This document shows, one piece after another, positions 25,874 through 36,768 of a stretch of 64,000 nucleotides of DNA. This DNA is from Nageia nagi (Eukaryota; Pinophyta): positions 136,214,001 through 136,278,000 of the forward strand of contig JBITNC010000001.1 in NCBI GenBank assembly GCA_050084985.1, written 5' to 3'. Numbering within the stretch: the stretch's first letter is position 1; the number at the start of each line of letters is the position of its first letter. Below the pieces are notes generated by a model that was not told the origin of the DNA, searched no databases, and saw nothing but the letters and a program-made list of their open reading frames with translations. Both the position numbers and the translations under genes were made by a program.

Positions 25874-26033
25874 AATGCCGGTGACTGGTATCGAATGCCA
25901 GTGACTGTCATTAAATGCCAGCGACTGGTATCGAACGCTAGCGACTGTCATTAAATGCCAACGATCGTAATCAAACCCAGCGACTATCACTAAATGCCAG
26001 CATTCCCTGTCTAAACACCGATGACTCATATCC
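25874..26033. repeat. Leader array: eight 20-bp CpG-motif units
   Basis: Exactly 160 bp divides into eight units of consensus AAYGCCRGYGACT plus seven variable bases. Unit lengths are 20, 20, 20, 20, 20, 19, 21 and 20. Two unit types alternate at first (spacers GGTATCG and GTCATTA). The core matches the palindromes in the LTR. The array begins about 150 bp after the LTR, in the untranslated leader. Confidence 0.85.
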
Positions 26034-27492
26034 AGGTCATTTTATCTCTTTTTGCTATTTCTAAAAAAGTAAAATTAAATTATGTTATGAAAAAATATTT
26101 TTGAGTGTGATTCCTTTGCCTAGAGTGCATATAAGAATGGGTAGAAAAGGTTAAATGCATATCTTTTATTAATTTACTTTATGTATGAAGTTATGTATTT
26201 ATTTTCATGCTTTGGGTGAAGGGCACGTACACATTAATACTTTTTATCTTGGCTACTTATGCTCTCCCTTTGCACTTCGTGCGATCTAAGGTGACCAAAA
26301 TAGACTTGATAAGAAGGGGTAAATTAATTTTTCTTTTCCTTCACACTCACACTACATACACATTAATACTTTTTGTCTTGTCTACTTATGCTCTCCCTTT
26401 GCACTTCGTGCGATCTAAGGTGACCAGAATAGACTTGATAAGAAGGGGTAAATTAACTTTTCTTTTCTTTCACACTCCAACTATCATTAATTGGGTTAAT
26501 TTATCTACACATAATGACCTCTTACTAGTAAGAGGAGGCAATTTACTACACATAATACTTCCATAATTGGAAGAGGTAAATGAATCACACTTAATTTGGA
26601 ATGAACTTAAGGAAAATAAATCAGGGTTTTGGATAGTACAAATCACATTAAAGGGTTAATGAATTGGGTGGATTCGAATACACTAAGTACTTTCACTTAA
26701 CAAAGTATGCTCTCACTTTTGTGCTTTGAGCGATCTTAAGTGATCAGAAATAAGTTAAGTGAAAGAGGAAAAATTTATCCACATCTTATTTGGAAATTTA
26801 CTACACATAATACTTCCACAGCTGGAAGGAGTTAATGAACATCACTAAGAGGTTGGATAATGAATCACATTATAATTAAAAAAGAACAACAGGGTTTATT
26901 AAGGTCAAGATCCATCTTATAATAAACTTTTGATTGTATCACATTAAGATAAGATAAATGAATGGACATGAATGTTGGGGAGGGTAGTATGCATAGTTGC
27001 ATCTTACTTGTTTAAATTGCATTTCATAAGGCCTTAAAGGATATAATTGAACATTAACGAGTTGGATGTCACTACCAACCGTTAATTCTTACTTCTTTGT
27101 ACCCACCGACATAACACACCTGAAGCCATAGAGCCAGTCACACTTGGAGGTGATTACCAAGGTGATTCTCCTTTAGGTAGGAGTCAAAAAAGGAGACTCT
27201 TCTAGAACCAAGCCAAAAGCCATAGAAGCTTGTAAACATTACTTAGAATTACCCAACCTACCTTGTTTAACACTTGACTAGTCAAAACAAATTAGGAAAA
27301 TTAAAAGACTAAAAGTGAATAACTCATACCGTTCATTTAACTTGGATATTAAAAATATGTGAAAAAGTTAAAAAGATAATCACATCGTTAGAAGTAAATT
27401 TGCATGTAGGATGTTTATGCATTAAATTTTTTTCTTGAAAACATAATATAAAAGATAAAAATGAAGTTCTGTTTTTACGATGTTTGTTTATA
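26034..27492 (+). other. Untranslated leader of element A
   Basis: About 1.46 kb separates the 20-bp array from the gag start. It holds a 129-bp tandem duplication (26229-26478) and several copies of TAATTTACTACACATAATACTTCC-like phrases. No protein motif is seen. The length of the leader is like that of other large Tat elements. Confidence 0.6.
26229..26478. repeat. 129-bp tandem duplication in the leader of A
   Basis: ACACATTAATACTTTTTRTCTTG begins one copy at 26229 and the next at 26358, with a few differences between them. Element B has a single copy at the equivalent place (about 51961). Confidence 0.85.
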
Positions 27493-30180
27493 ATGGTTCA
27501 AACTAGAAGTATGGCCGCTAAGGAAATACAAGAATACCCATTTGAAATACAAGAAATAAATATAGATAATATGGATTTGATAGAGTCTTCGGTTAGGAGG
27601 CCACCTCCTTTAGATGAATCAGATTCACGGGTAGGTCGTTATGAAGGTAAAGATAAAGATTGGGATTATGATCAATCTAAATTGCAAAGAAAAGGTATAG
27701 AGGATCATATTACTAAGTCTAGAATGCAAGTGTTAGATGAAGAGTTAATTGAAATTCATCGTCGTCTAGCTAATCATAGAGATATTCCTAAGACGTCTTC
27801 TAGTGTACCAGGAGATGTAGAAAAATGAGATCAAAGGTGTCATAACTTAGAAATTGATGAGGATAGATCTCGGTCTGGAACCATAGCAGTACCAGAGACT
27901 GAACTGTATAAAGTTATCTATGATAGAGTCATTCGTCAATTATCGGATGGTTGAATAGTTAGTTCTTTGATTAGAAAAGAAGGACTTCCTCTTTCTCGTA
28001 AATCTCTCAAATTAGGAAAAAATGAAGTAGCAATACCTGCAAGTAATTTATCTCAAAGAGCTCCTTCAATAAAGCAAACAGAAAAATCTTACTCTTCAAA
28101 GGGAAGATTAGATAGAAGGACATCTAAATTTGCAGTAGAAGAGATACCTTCTTTTGAAGAACTAAAAGAATGAAGATGATTATATACAACAAAAACAGGT
28201 CAAAGATTCACGGAAGTATATGTCGATGAGATTAAAAGGGCCACGGAGATGCAATATCTCCTAAAGGAAGAAAATAGAAGAAGTAATGAAGTCCTTAAAA
28301 TTCAAGAACAAGAAGATAAATTAAAAGAAATGGAAGATAAACTTTTTAGGGATCAAAAGAAATTAATAGAACAAGAACAAATAAACAAAGAGAGAAGTGA
28401 ATTCCTGGAACAAGAAAAGAAAAGACTTCATAAAGAGCATGAGATTCAACTGCGTTTAAGAGAATTACAACTTGAAGAATTAGAAAAAGAAAAAATCAAA
28501 AGGGAGCAACATCTACATATGGAGAAAGAAAAACAAAGACAGTGGGAGGAATATCAAAGGATTAAAAATTGGAAACCTGAAACTCCTGAAGGAAGTCAAA
28601 TACGGAGATATCGAGATCCTTACTTAGATAGACAAGAAGTGAGGGATAAAGGGATAGCCATTTTGTTACAAAAGAAAAGGGATAAAGAACTAGAATTACA
28701 AATATTATACGATAAACAAAAGCAAGATTCTATTAAAAGTTGGGTGGAACAAACTCAAAAGCAAATGAAACAACCTGATTACAAAGGAAAAGAGTTATAC
28801 GGAAAAAGTATATACCAAGAACCTCCTAAAATCCCTAGTCTGTGACATCAGTCACCTCTTAAAATATTGCCCCCACCACCATCGGAGTTTCCTTCTGAAT
28901 ATGAGTCTCACATGTCAAGATCCATCTTGGAAAAGGATCCGAATACTCGAAGACATCATAGACATACTCAAGGTCGAAGAACTGATAAGGAATTAGAAGA
29001 ATTTTTGAAGGATTTCATGAATCGAGAGATGAATGTTCAAGGGCTTAAGAAGTTAAATTATAAGAACATTTGTAATGAGCCTATTCATCCAAGTGTTCCG
29101 AAAAAGAAATTACCTTATAGGTTTGAGCTTCCTAAAATAGAACCATTTAAAGGAAGAGAAGATGCCAAAGAACACTTGAGAAAATTCGCATTTTCTAGTT
29201 ATCAGATAGCCAATGATGACTCATTGATGTTACATATGTTCCCTATGATGCTTGTAGGTCAAGCTTTGGATTGGTATAATGGTTTACCTATACATAGTTT
29301 ATATACGTTCGAACAATTGGCTAATCAATTTCTTGAGCACTTTAGAATCAATATTAAAGAAAAATCTTCCATTACGGATCTTACAAGATTACAACAATTT
29401 TTCGATGAAACTATACAAGATTACATCTCAAGATGGTGGGCTATACTTACTAGTATGCCTTATACAATACCACAAGAAGAATTGGTTAAATTGTTTAGTC
29501 AAAGTTGTCTAAGACCAATAGCTAGTGTTCTCCAAATTCAACAACATAAGACTTTTGAAGAAGCTATTGCACAGGCAGTAGTTATAGAAAGAGTTAAAAT
29601 TCAAGATGGAGAACTGAAACTCAAGAAGAAGGAATACAAGTAGGGAAATCAACATGAGAACACTAGTAAACAACCACAAAGTAATCAAATAGCTATGACG
29701 GAGATTCTGGTCAAGCTCCAAAAATTGAAGAAAATGTTGATCCTAAGCCTAAGAGAAATTTTACCCCATTATCAGAACCATTATCTGAGATACTTAAAAA
29801 ATTATGTGATAATGGTATGATTACATTACTTGAAATAAAACCGGAGAATCCTGATGCTAAAGGGAAAAAATGGTATAGAGAGAATGAATTTTGTGCTTAT
29901 CATAGACAAAAGGGACATAAGACAAATAGATGTCAAACTTTACAGCATAAAATTCAAGACTTGATAGATGGTGGAAAAATAGATGTGGATAATCCAGTTG
30001 TGCCTCCGAATCAAAATTTAGGGATATATCAAAATCCCTTACCTTCACATCAGGCTAACAATGTGGCGATTATCCCAAATCAAATGAACTACACATGCAA
30101 TGATAAGGATACACCATTTATAGGGACTATAGATGATTCAATACACATGATTGGTATAGCTACAAGAGCACAATAATATC
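27493..30180 (+). pseudogene. gag: Gag of element A (broken)
   Basis: The likely start is ATGGTTCAAACTAG at 27493, because element B keeps the same start at 53343. A basic/acidic N-terminal part (to about 28200) leads into a long coiled coil (28249-28800, heptad-like E/K/L/Q runs such as LFRDQKKLIEQEQINKERSE). Then comes the capsid domain (about 29110-29600, with LPKIEPFKG, GQALDWYNGLP and TIQDYISRWW). A finger of form C-x2-H-x4-H-x4-C (CAYHRQKGHKTNRC, 29892-29933) ends the region, as in Tat gag. In-frame stops are at 27826, about 27952, 28171, 28177, 28843, 29641 and 30174. A 1-bp deletion relative to B lies near 29702. The unusually long coiled coil before the capsid makes this gag larger than usual. 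It continues in frame into the protease. Confidence 0.88.
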
Positions 30181-32258
30181 AAGATAAACAAGATAACCCA
30201 CGAAAAAATCAATCGATATCAAGTCCAATTAATATACAATCTATACCTCCTCCACAACAACCTAAGGTTTCGATAAAGGGTGCTCTTCAATGACAATTAA
30301 AGATGTCTCCGATTAAGATGACTTTATTTGAGCTATTACAATAGTCTGGGAGTTATAGGGAAGTTATGAATCAAATTCTACAAGAAATTCAAGTGGATAT
30401 TAGCAACCCCGATAATTTTATTTCAATAGTTGAAAGTTTGAAGATATCTCAACAACCTAGTATTACCTTCTACGAACAAGAAAAATTAAAAAATGATGGA
30501 CAAGGTGAACTTGATCCACCTTTACATATAATGGGTAAAGTAGATGGAAAATTGTTTAAAAGAATTCTGATAGATGAAGGTTCAGCTATAAATATAATTT
30601 CAGAGGCCGCATATAAAAATTTGAATTTGTTAGATTCGCTTATCTTAGCTCCTTCTTTACAAATTAGGGCATTTAATGATGAAGTGTGTTCAACTTTGGG
30701 ATCAATCGTGCTACCGATTACAGTAGGGGCTAAGACCGTGCAAACTTTATTACATATAATTGAAGGAAACATTATACAATACAACATTCTTTTAGGACAC
30801 CGATGGATTAGAGAAATGCAAAGTGTCCCATCAACTTACCATGGATGTTTAAAATACATCTACAAAGATAAAGTTCATTATGTGTTTAAAGATCCAAACC
30901 CTTATTCGCATTGTAATTTAATTTTGGATCCAAGTAAAGTGACATTATTGTCTCCTAACTTATCAACCATATTGATGAACAAAAATACAAATCAATCTGA
31001 AGTCATAAAAGGAAAAAGTGATATAGCTATACAGGATAGAGATGCTTGGGAAAGGGTTGCTAAGACTTTAGACGAAAAATATGGAGCTTCTTCATCAAAA
31101 CAAGTGAATACTACATCTAATAATGACTCATCTAGTGTATATCCAGTGAAAGTTAAATTAATGGATTTAGGGATGGGGGAATATGATTTAGATGATGTGG
31201 TATTTAATATACCATCATTACAAGAAGTGGGTAAAGCATCTGAATCACCTAGTGTGATTGGAAAAATAGTACCTTTAGGGGAAGTACCTAATCAGACCAT
31301 GTTTATCTATGTGGGAATAGTAGATCCGGTGTCAACAATACCCAATCAAACATATGAAGGAAATTTTGATAATGATATGAAATATTTATCACCTTGTTCA
31401 AGAACATTTGTCTTAAACTATTTTAACAAATGTAATTGGCAAGGACGATGATTGGGTCGGTATGAACAAGGTCCATGAGACATAATTGAATTACAATATC
31501 AATATCCCACTGATAAAAGGGGATTAGGTTATCAAAATGAATGTAAAATTCTTGCTAAATTAGAAAATTCAGAAGAAGAGAATTTGGATTATGATGAAGA
31601 GATTTTAGAGAAAGAATCCATAGTACAAGAAAGTATTGATATAAGAGAAGAATAGTTAAGTGAAATGGATGTCTTAGAAGGGGTAAAAGTGCTCTTCATA
31701 AATAATACTGATCCACCCTGGAACCATTCGTGCTCACCAAGTGATATACAAGAAAAAATAAATAGAAATGTCGAATCATCAATCAGTTCATGTTTCGATA
31801 TATCATCGGTGAATATGGTTATAATAAAAGAGAATGATGTTGAAGATCAAAATAGTGAACAAATAGATGAAGCCAACGAAAATCATAATTTAATCGAAAT
31901 AATAGCCGATACTCCTACAGACGAAATAATTACCGATTTTTCTCTTATATCATCCAATCCTTTGGTACATGAATTCAAAAATGTAGATTACATATTTGAT
32001 TCCTATAAAGATCAAGTATGCACGAATGAGCAAATTCAAGAATGTGATGAAGAATATAGCATTAACGATAATGGTTGGATACCGGTACCGAATCAATTAG
32101 AAGAAGGGTTGCATATGCTTACTGAAAAGGTCTTAGAAATAAATATCAGTAATGATTCTCAGCATCCTAAAATAATTCAATTAGGAGAAAATCTCACGAA
32201 AACTGAACAAGAAGAGATTATAACCTTATTAAAAGAATGAGAAAAAGTATTCACATGG
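30181..32258 (+). pseudogene. pro: Aspartic protease and linker of element A (broken)
   Basis: The protease active-site segment is LIDEGSAINIISEAAYKNL, with the Asp at 30573. It is followed by a flap region and HILLGHRWI-like end (ILLGHRWIREMQ) near 30790-30820. The canonical D-T/S-G is D-E-G here, and B has the same. An acidic linker of about 400 residues follows (31080-32240), including VKLMDLGMGEYDLDDVVFN and LDVLEGVKVLFINNTDPP. The linker ends at the conserved TLLKE, stop, EKVFTWSYVDMPG that leads into RT. Stops lie at 30291, 30342, 31449, 31476, about 31653 and 32238. The reading frame is the same as RT and integrase, consistent with one gag-pol polyprotein. Confidence 0.85.
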
Positions 32259-33660
32259 TCATATGTGGACATGCCTGGAATAGACCCTAAACTAGTAGTG
32301 CATAATTTAGCCTTAAAGTCAGATGCTAAATTGGTTGAATAGAAATTACATAAAATGCATCCTACTATAGCATTAATGGTAAAAGAAGAACTTCAAAAAT
32401 TATTAGAAGCCAAGTTTATACAACCTATAGATTATTCGGATTGGATATCTAATATGGTACCTGTGAAAAAACCAAGTGGAAAAATACGAATATGCACAGA
32501 TTTTCGTGATCTTAACAAAGCTTGTCCCAAAGATGATTTCCCTCTACCTAACATTGATAGCTTGGAAGATTCGACAGTAGGACATGATATGCTATCATTG
32601 ATGGATGGCTTTTCCGGTTATAATCAAATAAAAATAGCTCCTGAAGATCAACATAAAATAGCTTTTATAACTCCGTGGGGTATCTTTTGTTATAAAGTTA
32701 TGCCTTTTGGATTAAAGAATGTTGGGGCAACTTATCAAAGGGCTATGAATTATATATTCCATGATTATATGCATGACATAGTAGAAGATTATGTTGATGA
32801 TTTGTTGGTTAGATCCAAACATCGAATAGATCATGGAAAAGACCTAATTAAAGTCTTGGATAGATTATTAGAACATAAAGTAAGATTATATCCAAAAAAG
32901 TGTGTTTTTGGTGTAACTTTGGGAAAACTATTAGGATTTATTGTGTCTCGATGAGGAATTGAAATAGATCCTAATAAAGTAAAGGTAGTTGTAGATATGC
33001 CACCTCCTGCAAATCTTAAACAATTACAGAGTTTACAGGGTAAGTTACAAGCCATCAGGAGGTTTATAGCTCAACTTTCGGATAAATGCAAACCATTTAC
33101 AAAACTATTAAAAAAGGGGACAAAATATCATTGGGGTAAAGAGCAACAAGATGCCTTCGAGGAAATTAAAAGATATTTATTATCTCCTCCTATGTTAAGT
33201 CCACCTAGAAAAGATATACCCTTTCTATTATACATTTCTGCTACTGAAACTGCCTTAGGAACAATGCTTGCTCAGAAGAATGAATATAATAAAGAGCAAG
33301 CTATATATTACTTGAGTAGAACACTTGTGAGCTATGAGATTAAATACATATATTTGGAAAAATTATGTCTTGCTATCGTTTTCACTACTAAAAAGCTCCG
33401 ACATTACATGCTTAATCATACAACGTATGTCATCTCTAAAGTGGACCCGTTGAAATATATGATGAATAAAACCTATCAAAATTCAAGAACTACAAAGTGG
33501 ATAATGCACCTAACTGAATTTGATTTGCATTTTATTGGAAAAAAATCAATACAAGGATAAGTAATTGCTGACTATCTCGCTGATGCTCCGTTACAAGATA
33601 ATAAACCACTTGTCATTGAATTACCCGATGATAGGATATTTTAGCTAGATGAAATAGAAA
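32259..33660 (+). pseudogene. pol: Reverse transcriptase and first RNase H of element A (broken)
   Basis: The RT starts at KMHPTIALMVKEELQKLLEA and shows all main blocks: IRICTDFRDLNKACPKDDF, DMLSLMDGFSGYNQIKIAP, FCYKVMPFGLKNVGATYQRA and the catalytic YVDD at 32790-32801. The thumb and connection follow (GKLLGFIVSR, then PPPANLKQLQSLQGKLQAIR). The first RNase H (about 33150-33600) has LLYISATETALGTMLAQ and AIYYLSRTL; its first catalytic Asp position is Ser, as is common where a second RNase H is present. Stops: 32341, 32952 (CGA in B), 33558 and 33642. Polymerase residues are intact, so damage is mainly stops. Confidence 0.9.
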
Positions 33661-33689
33661 TACCTGTAGAACTCAAAGACGAGTGGGAT

Positions 33690-34259
33690 ATGATAATACA
33701 CTTTGATGGTTCTCGATGTGAACAAGGTGGTGGAGTAGGTGTTGTATTTATAACATCGCAAGGAATCCCTATACCGTATTCATTTAAACTTAAATTTCCT
33801 TATACTAATAATAATGCGAAATACGAAGCTTTGATATTAGCATTGAAAATCGCTATTAAATTAAAACTCAAAAGAATTAAGATTATTGGAGATTCTTTAC
33901 TCATCGTAAATCAAGTGAAAGGAATCTATCAATGTAGAGAACCTTTACTTCAAAAGTATAAAGCGTTAGTTGAGGAATTATTAAAATCTTTTGATCAATT
34001 TAGTATAGAAGCAGCACCAAGATCATCTAATAGATTCACAGATGCTATGGCTTCTATCGGATCTCTTATCCCAGAAGATCCTAAAAAATCTTCAATTCAA
34101 GTTGAAATAATTCAATTTTCTCAATCATCATTACAACAAAAAGATGAAGAACAAAGTGTATTAAATATTGACGTAACGGATAAAGATAATTGGTACCAGG
34201 AATTGATAGACTTTTTAAAATTTGGAACTCTTCCTGTAAACCTTAATAAATCATCATAA
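33690..34259 (+). pseudogene. Second, archaeal-type RNase H of element A
   Basis: This 189-codon open stretch reads HFDGSRCEQGGGVGVVF, then NNNAKYEALILALKIA, IIGDSLLIVNQVKG and RSSNRFTDAMASIGSL. That is the D-E-D-D layout of a complete RNase H of the archaeal-like type, a hallmark of Tat-lineage Ty3 elements (established knowledge). All four acidic residues are present. It is in frame with RT before and integrase after, with only stop codons between. It would remove the RNA template or primer during reverse transcription in the cytoplasmic particle, taking over from the first RNase H. The downstream linker is serine- and glutamine-rich. Confidence 0.85.
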
Positions 34260-35450
34260 CGAGCATTTAAAATTAAAGTGGCTAAATATTGTTTGATAGG
34301 GGATATCTTGCATCGATGAAATTTCAATGGTATATTACTTAGATGTCTTGAATGGAATGATAGTAAAAAAGCTATATCCTCCGCCCATGATGGAGTATGT
34401 GGAGGACATTTTAATGGCATTGCAATTGTAAAGCGATTAATACGGATGGGGTATTATTGGCCTACTATGGAAAAGGATTGTTGTGAATATGTTAAAAAGT
34501 GCTTTAAATGTCAACAATACTCTCATTTATTTTCACAACCGTCTCAAGAGCTACATCCTATACAATCACTTTGGCCATTCTCTAAATGGGCCTTAGATTT
34601 AATAGGAAAAATTACACCTACATCCTCTGGTGGACACAAGTTCATTATTACACCAACTGAATATTTTACTAAATGGGTAGAGGCTATTCCCATGACTTCC
34701 ACCACGGGTGCACGAATCACCGAATTTATAGAAAATTATATTATATGTAGATTCGGTATACCAAACCAATTAATTATGGATAATGGAAAGAATTTTAAAA
34801 ATAAGGATGTAAAATGTATATGTGACAAGTATAAAATTAAACAAAGTTTTTCCACTCCTTATTATCCACAAGGTAATGGACAGGCAGAAGCTACTAACAA
34901 AACTATTCGGAACATCTTAGCTAAAATAGTAAATGATTCTCATAAAGATTGGCATATGCAAATACCGAAAGCCTTATGGGCTTATCGTACCAGTGTACAC
35001 ACTCCCATTGGGGCAATGCCATTCTCTTTAGTTTATGGAATAGAATCCATCCTACCCATAGAGCTTGAGATACCATCCCTTAGAGTAAATCTAAGTGAGC
35101 AAAATGCTGACGAGGAAACAAGACAAACTCGCTTAGATTAGTTATTGCTTTTAGATGAAAAATGTATTAATGCTTTGGAGCACATGCATGTTTATCAGAG
35201 GAGGATAAAATGAGCTTTTGATAAAAGGGCTTTAATTCGTGAATTCAAAATAGGTGATTTGGTCTTAAAAGAAAATCAACAAACTTCATGACTAGAACGA
35301 TAGCTTAGAGACAATTTTGCTCCAAATTGGTTAGGACCGTACATCATTAAGAAAAAATTTGGTAAGGGAACTTATCATTTATCATATTTAGAAGGAAATG
35401 AAGAGCGTGAACCTATAAATATCATGCATCTCTGACCCTTCTATACGTAA
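34260..35450 (+). pseudogene. int: Integrase of element A (broken)
   Basis: The N-terminal zinc site is present (AHDGVCGGHFNG near 34383, then CFKCQ at about 34500), an H-x-H-x-C-x2-C pattern. The catalytic core has D in KWALDLIG (34596), D in LIMDNGKNF and E in GNGQAEATNK, so the D-D-E triad is intact. The tail shows WAYRTSVHTPIGAMPFSLVYG, LPIELEIPSLRV and a GPYIIKKKF-like C-terminal barrel. It ends at MHL, stop, PFYT, TAA (35448-35450). Stops: 34257, 34315, 35139, 35210, 35289, 35301 and 35431, mostly TGA where CGA would give Arg. No chromodomain is seen, consistent with Tat rather than the chromoviruses. Confidence 0.9.
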
Positions 35451-35556
35451 AAAGGGAAAAGTGTATATTAGTTTTCCTTTGTTTTATTTTATTATTAAAA
35501 TAATAAATAAATAAAAATATTAATATTTGTCAAGTGTTAATGATTAAAATAGAAAG

Positions 35557-36768
35557 ATGAATCTGGCAAAGGAATCTACTGAAGGTAGCTTCGTGCAACC
35601 ACAAGTACGATTTCCACCACCCAAATATTCAGGTGACTTCACATTAACATATCTGAAACATAATTTTGATATGGATCTCTTGAATTATTTATGGTTGACT
35701 ATTGATGAGCAATATGAAAGAACATATAATATGTTTTGTGGTAGGAATACTGGTTGGGAAGTCACTTTCTTTGGATATGAAGCTTGTATTAATTTAGGCC
35801 CACAAATTTATTTCACACATATGGAACGAATATCACAAGAAATAATGGCCTTTTGTCTACAATGGCCTTATGGAAGGCCGAGTATCAACATAAGGTGTCA
35901 ATTAACAAAGCCTTCACTCCTTTTAGCTAGGATGAACTGTGTTGAACAATTAACTAAAAACCTGGAATGGATGGATGAACTTTTACCTTATTTACCTCAT
36001 AAAAGGGTGAGTTATGACTTTTCAAATGCTTTTGTGGCTTTTCCTCCTAGAACATCACAACAATATTATAGGCAAATTCATAGATTTTCTCGCATGCAAA
36101 TGTGACATACAATATGGCAACGAAAATTAGAGAAAAAGCAAGCTTATCGTATTGATGAACTTATAACGATAAATCAAATAAGAGTTAGAAATGAGATTAT
36201 TGAAAAACTATCAAAAGGACATAGAGTACAGAATAATGGAAATTATCTTCCTGGGTTCGAAAGTAGGTATGACAAAGATCTATTTATGAAAGTCATTCGT
36301 AACGTTCCTACTTATTTATATTCAAACATCTTTTCCATGCCTATTGAAATTCAACAAAGATTGGCCTTGACATTCTATGATACACGCGAATCTTACGGTT
36401 GGGATGTCAAAGTCAATGGATATCAAGCTATCGTTTGTATCGACGCATTTGAACCATGGTGTTCTCCTAAATCAGAATATGATCTAATGATATATTTCTA
36501 TCTCCTGTGGCCCACAGAAAAGCCTAAAATCATAATTGATTGTACTTACAACCTGACTTTAAGATATCAAGAACGAATCATTTTAATCACCCAAACCGTG
36601 ACTTCCAAATACTTAGATTATTGTATTCCCGAAATTTGTCATAATCAAGTGATATTAGATTTTAGTTTTTTGTTTAGTTCAACACATTGCTCATTTAATC
36701 CTAAGGCAGTTCAAACTCGATTTGAACACGTCCTGAATAGATTCCCGAGAAAAACTATAAAACCCTAA
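35557..36768 (+). pseudogene. Sense accessory ORF with a tandemly duplicated, unrecognised domain
   Basis: This single frame of 404 codons has one internal stop (TGA at 36103, probably from CGA). It starts 106 bp after the integrase stop. Two halves share a pattern with fixed spacing: GW at residues 66 and 281, GY 7 residues later in each, LxWPxxxPxIxIxC with W at 103 and 318 (30 after the G of GY in both), Cys 11 after W in both, then LT, a V..DF segment (D154 and D368) and a closing FxR (177, 386). A basic linker (about 183-243) joins the halves. There is no signal peptide, membrane segment or nucleic-acid motif. I do not recognise the family. Extra ORFs after integrase are known in Tat elements, so its place is expected but its content is not. 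Confidence 0.75.

Noticed and set aside
25874-26033. Array of eight 20-bp units with short variable spacers looks superficially like a CRISPR array
   Set aside because: The units are contiguous 20-mers without 25-40 bp unique spacers, lie in the leader of a plant retrotransposon and recur in its LTRs. There is no cas gene and the DNA is eukaryotic.
26207-26566. 119-residue ORF in the leader of A with a repeated segment
   Set aside because: The repeat is the 129-bp DNA duplication, which is a multiple of three by chance. Element B does not keep the frame.
30470-30787. Long antisense open frame opposite the protease of A
   Set aside because: It mirrors the codon structure of the sense pol frame and has no family motif.
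27493-35450. UGA read as Trp (alternative genetic code) to explain the many shared TGA codons
   Set aside because: TGG codons are also common in the same frames, TAG and TAA stops occur too, and CGA-to-TGA changes are directly visible by comparing A and B. Decay by deamination is simpler.
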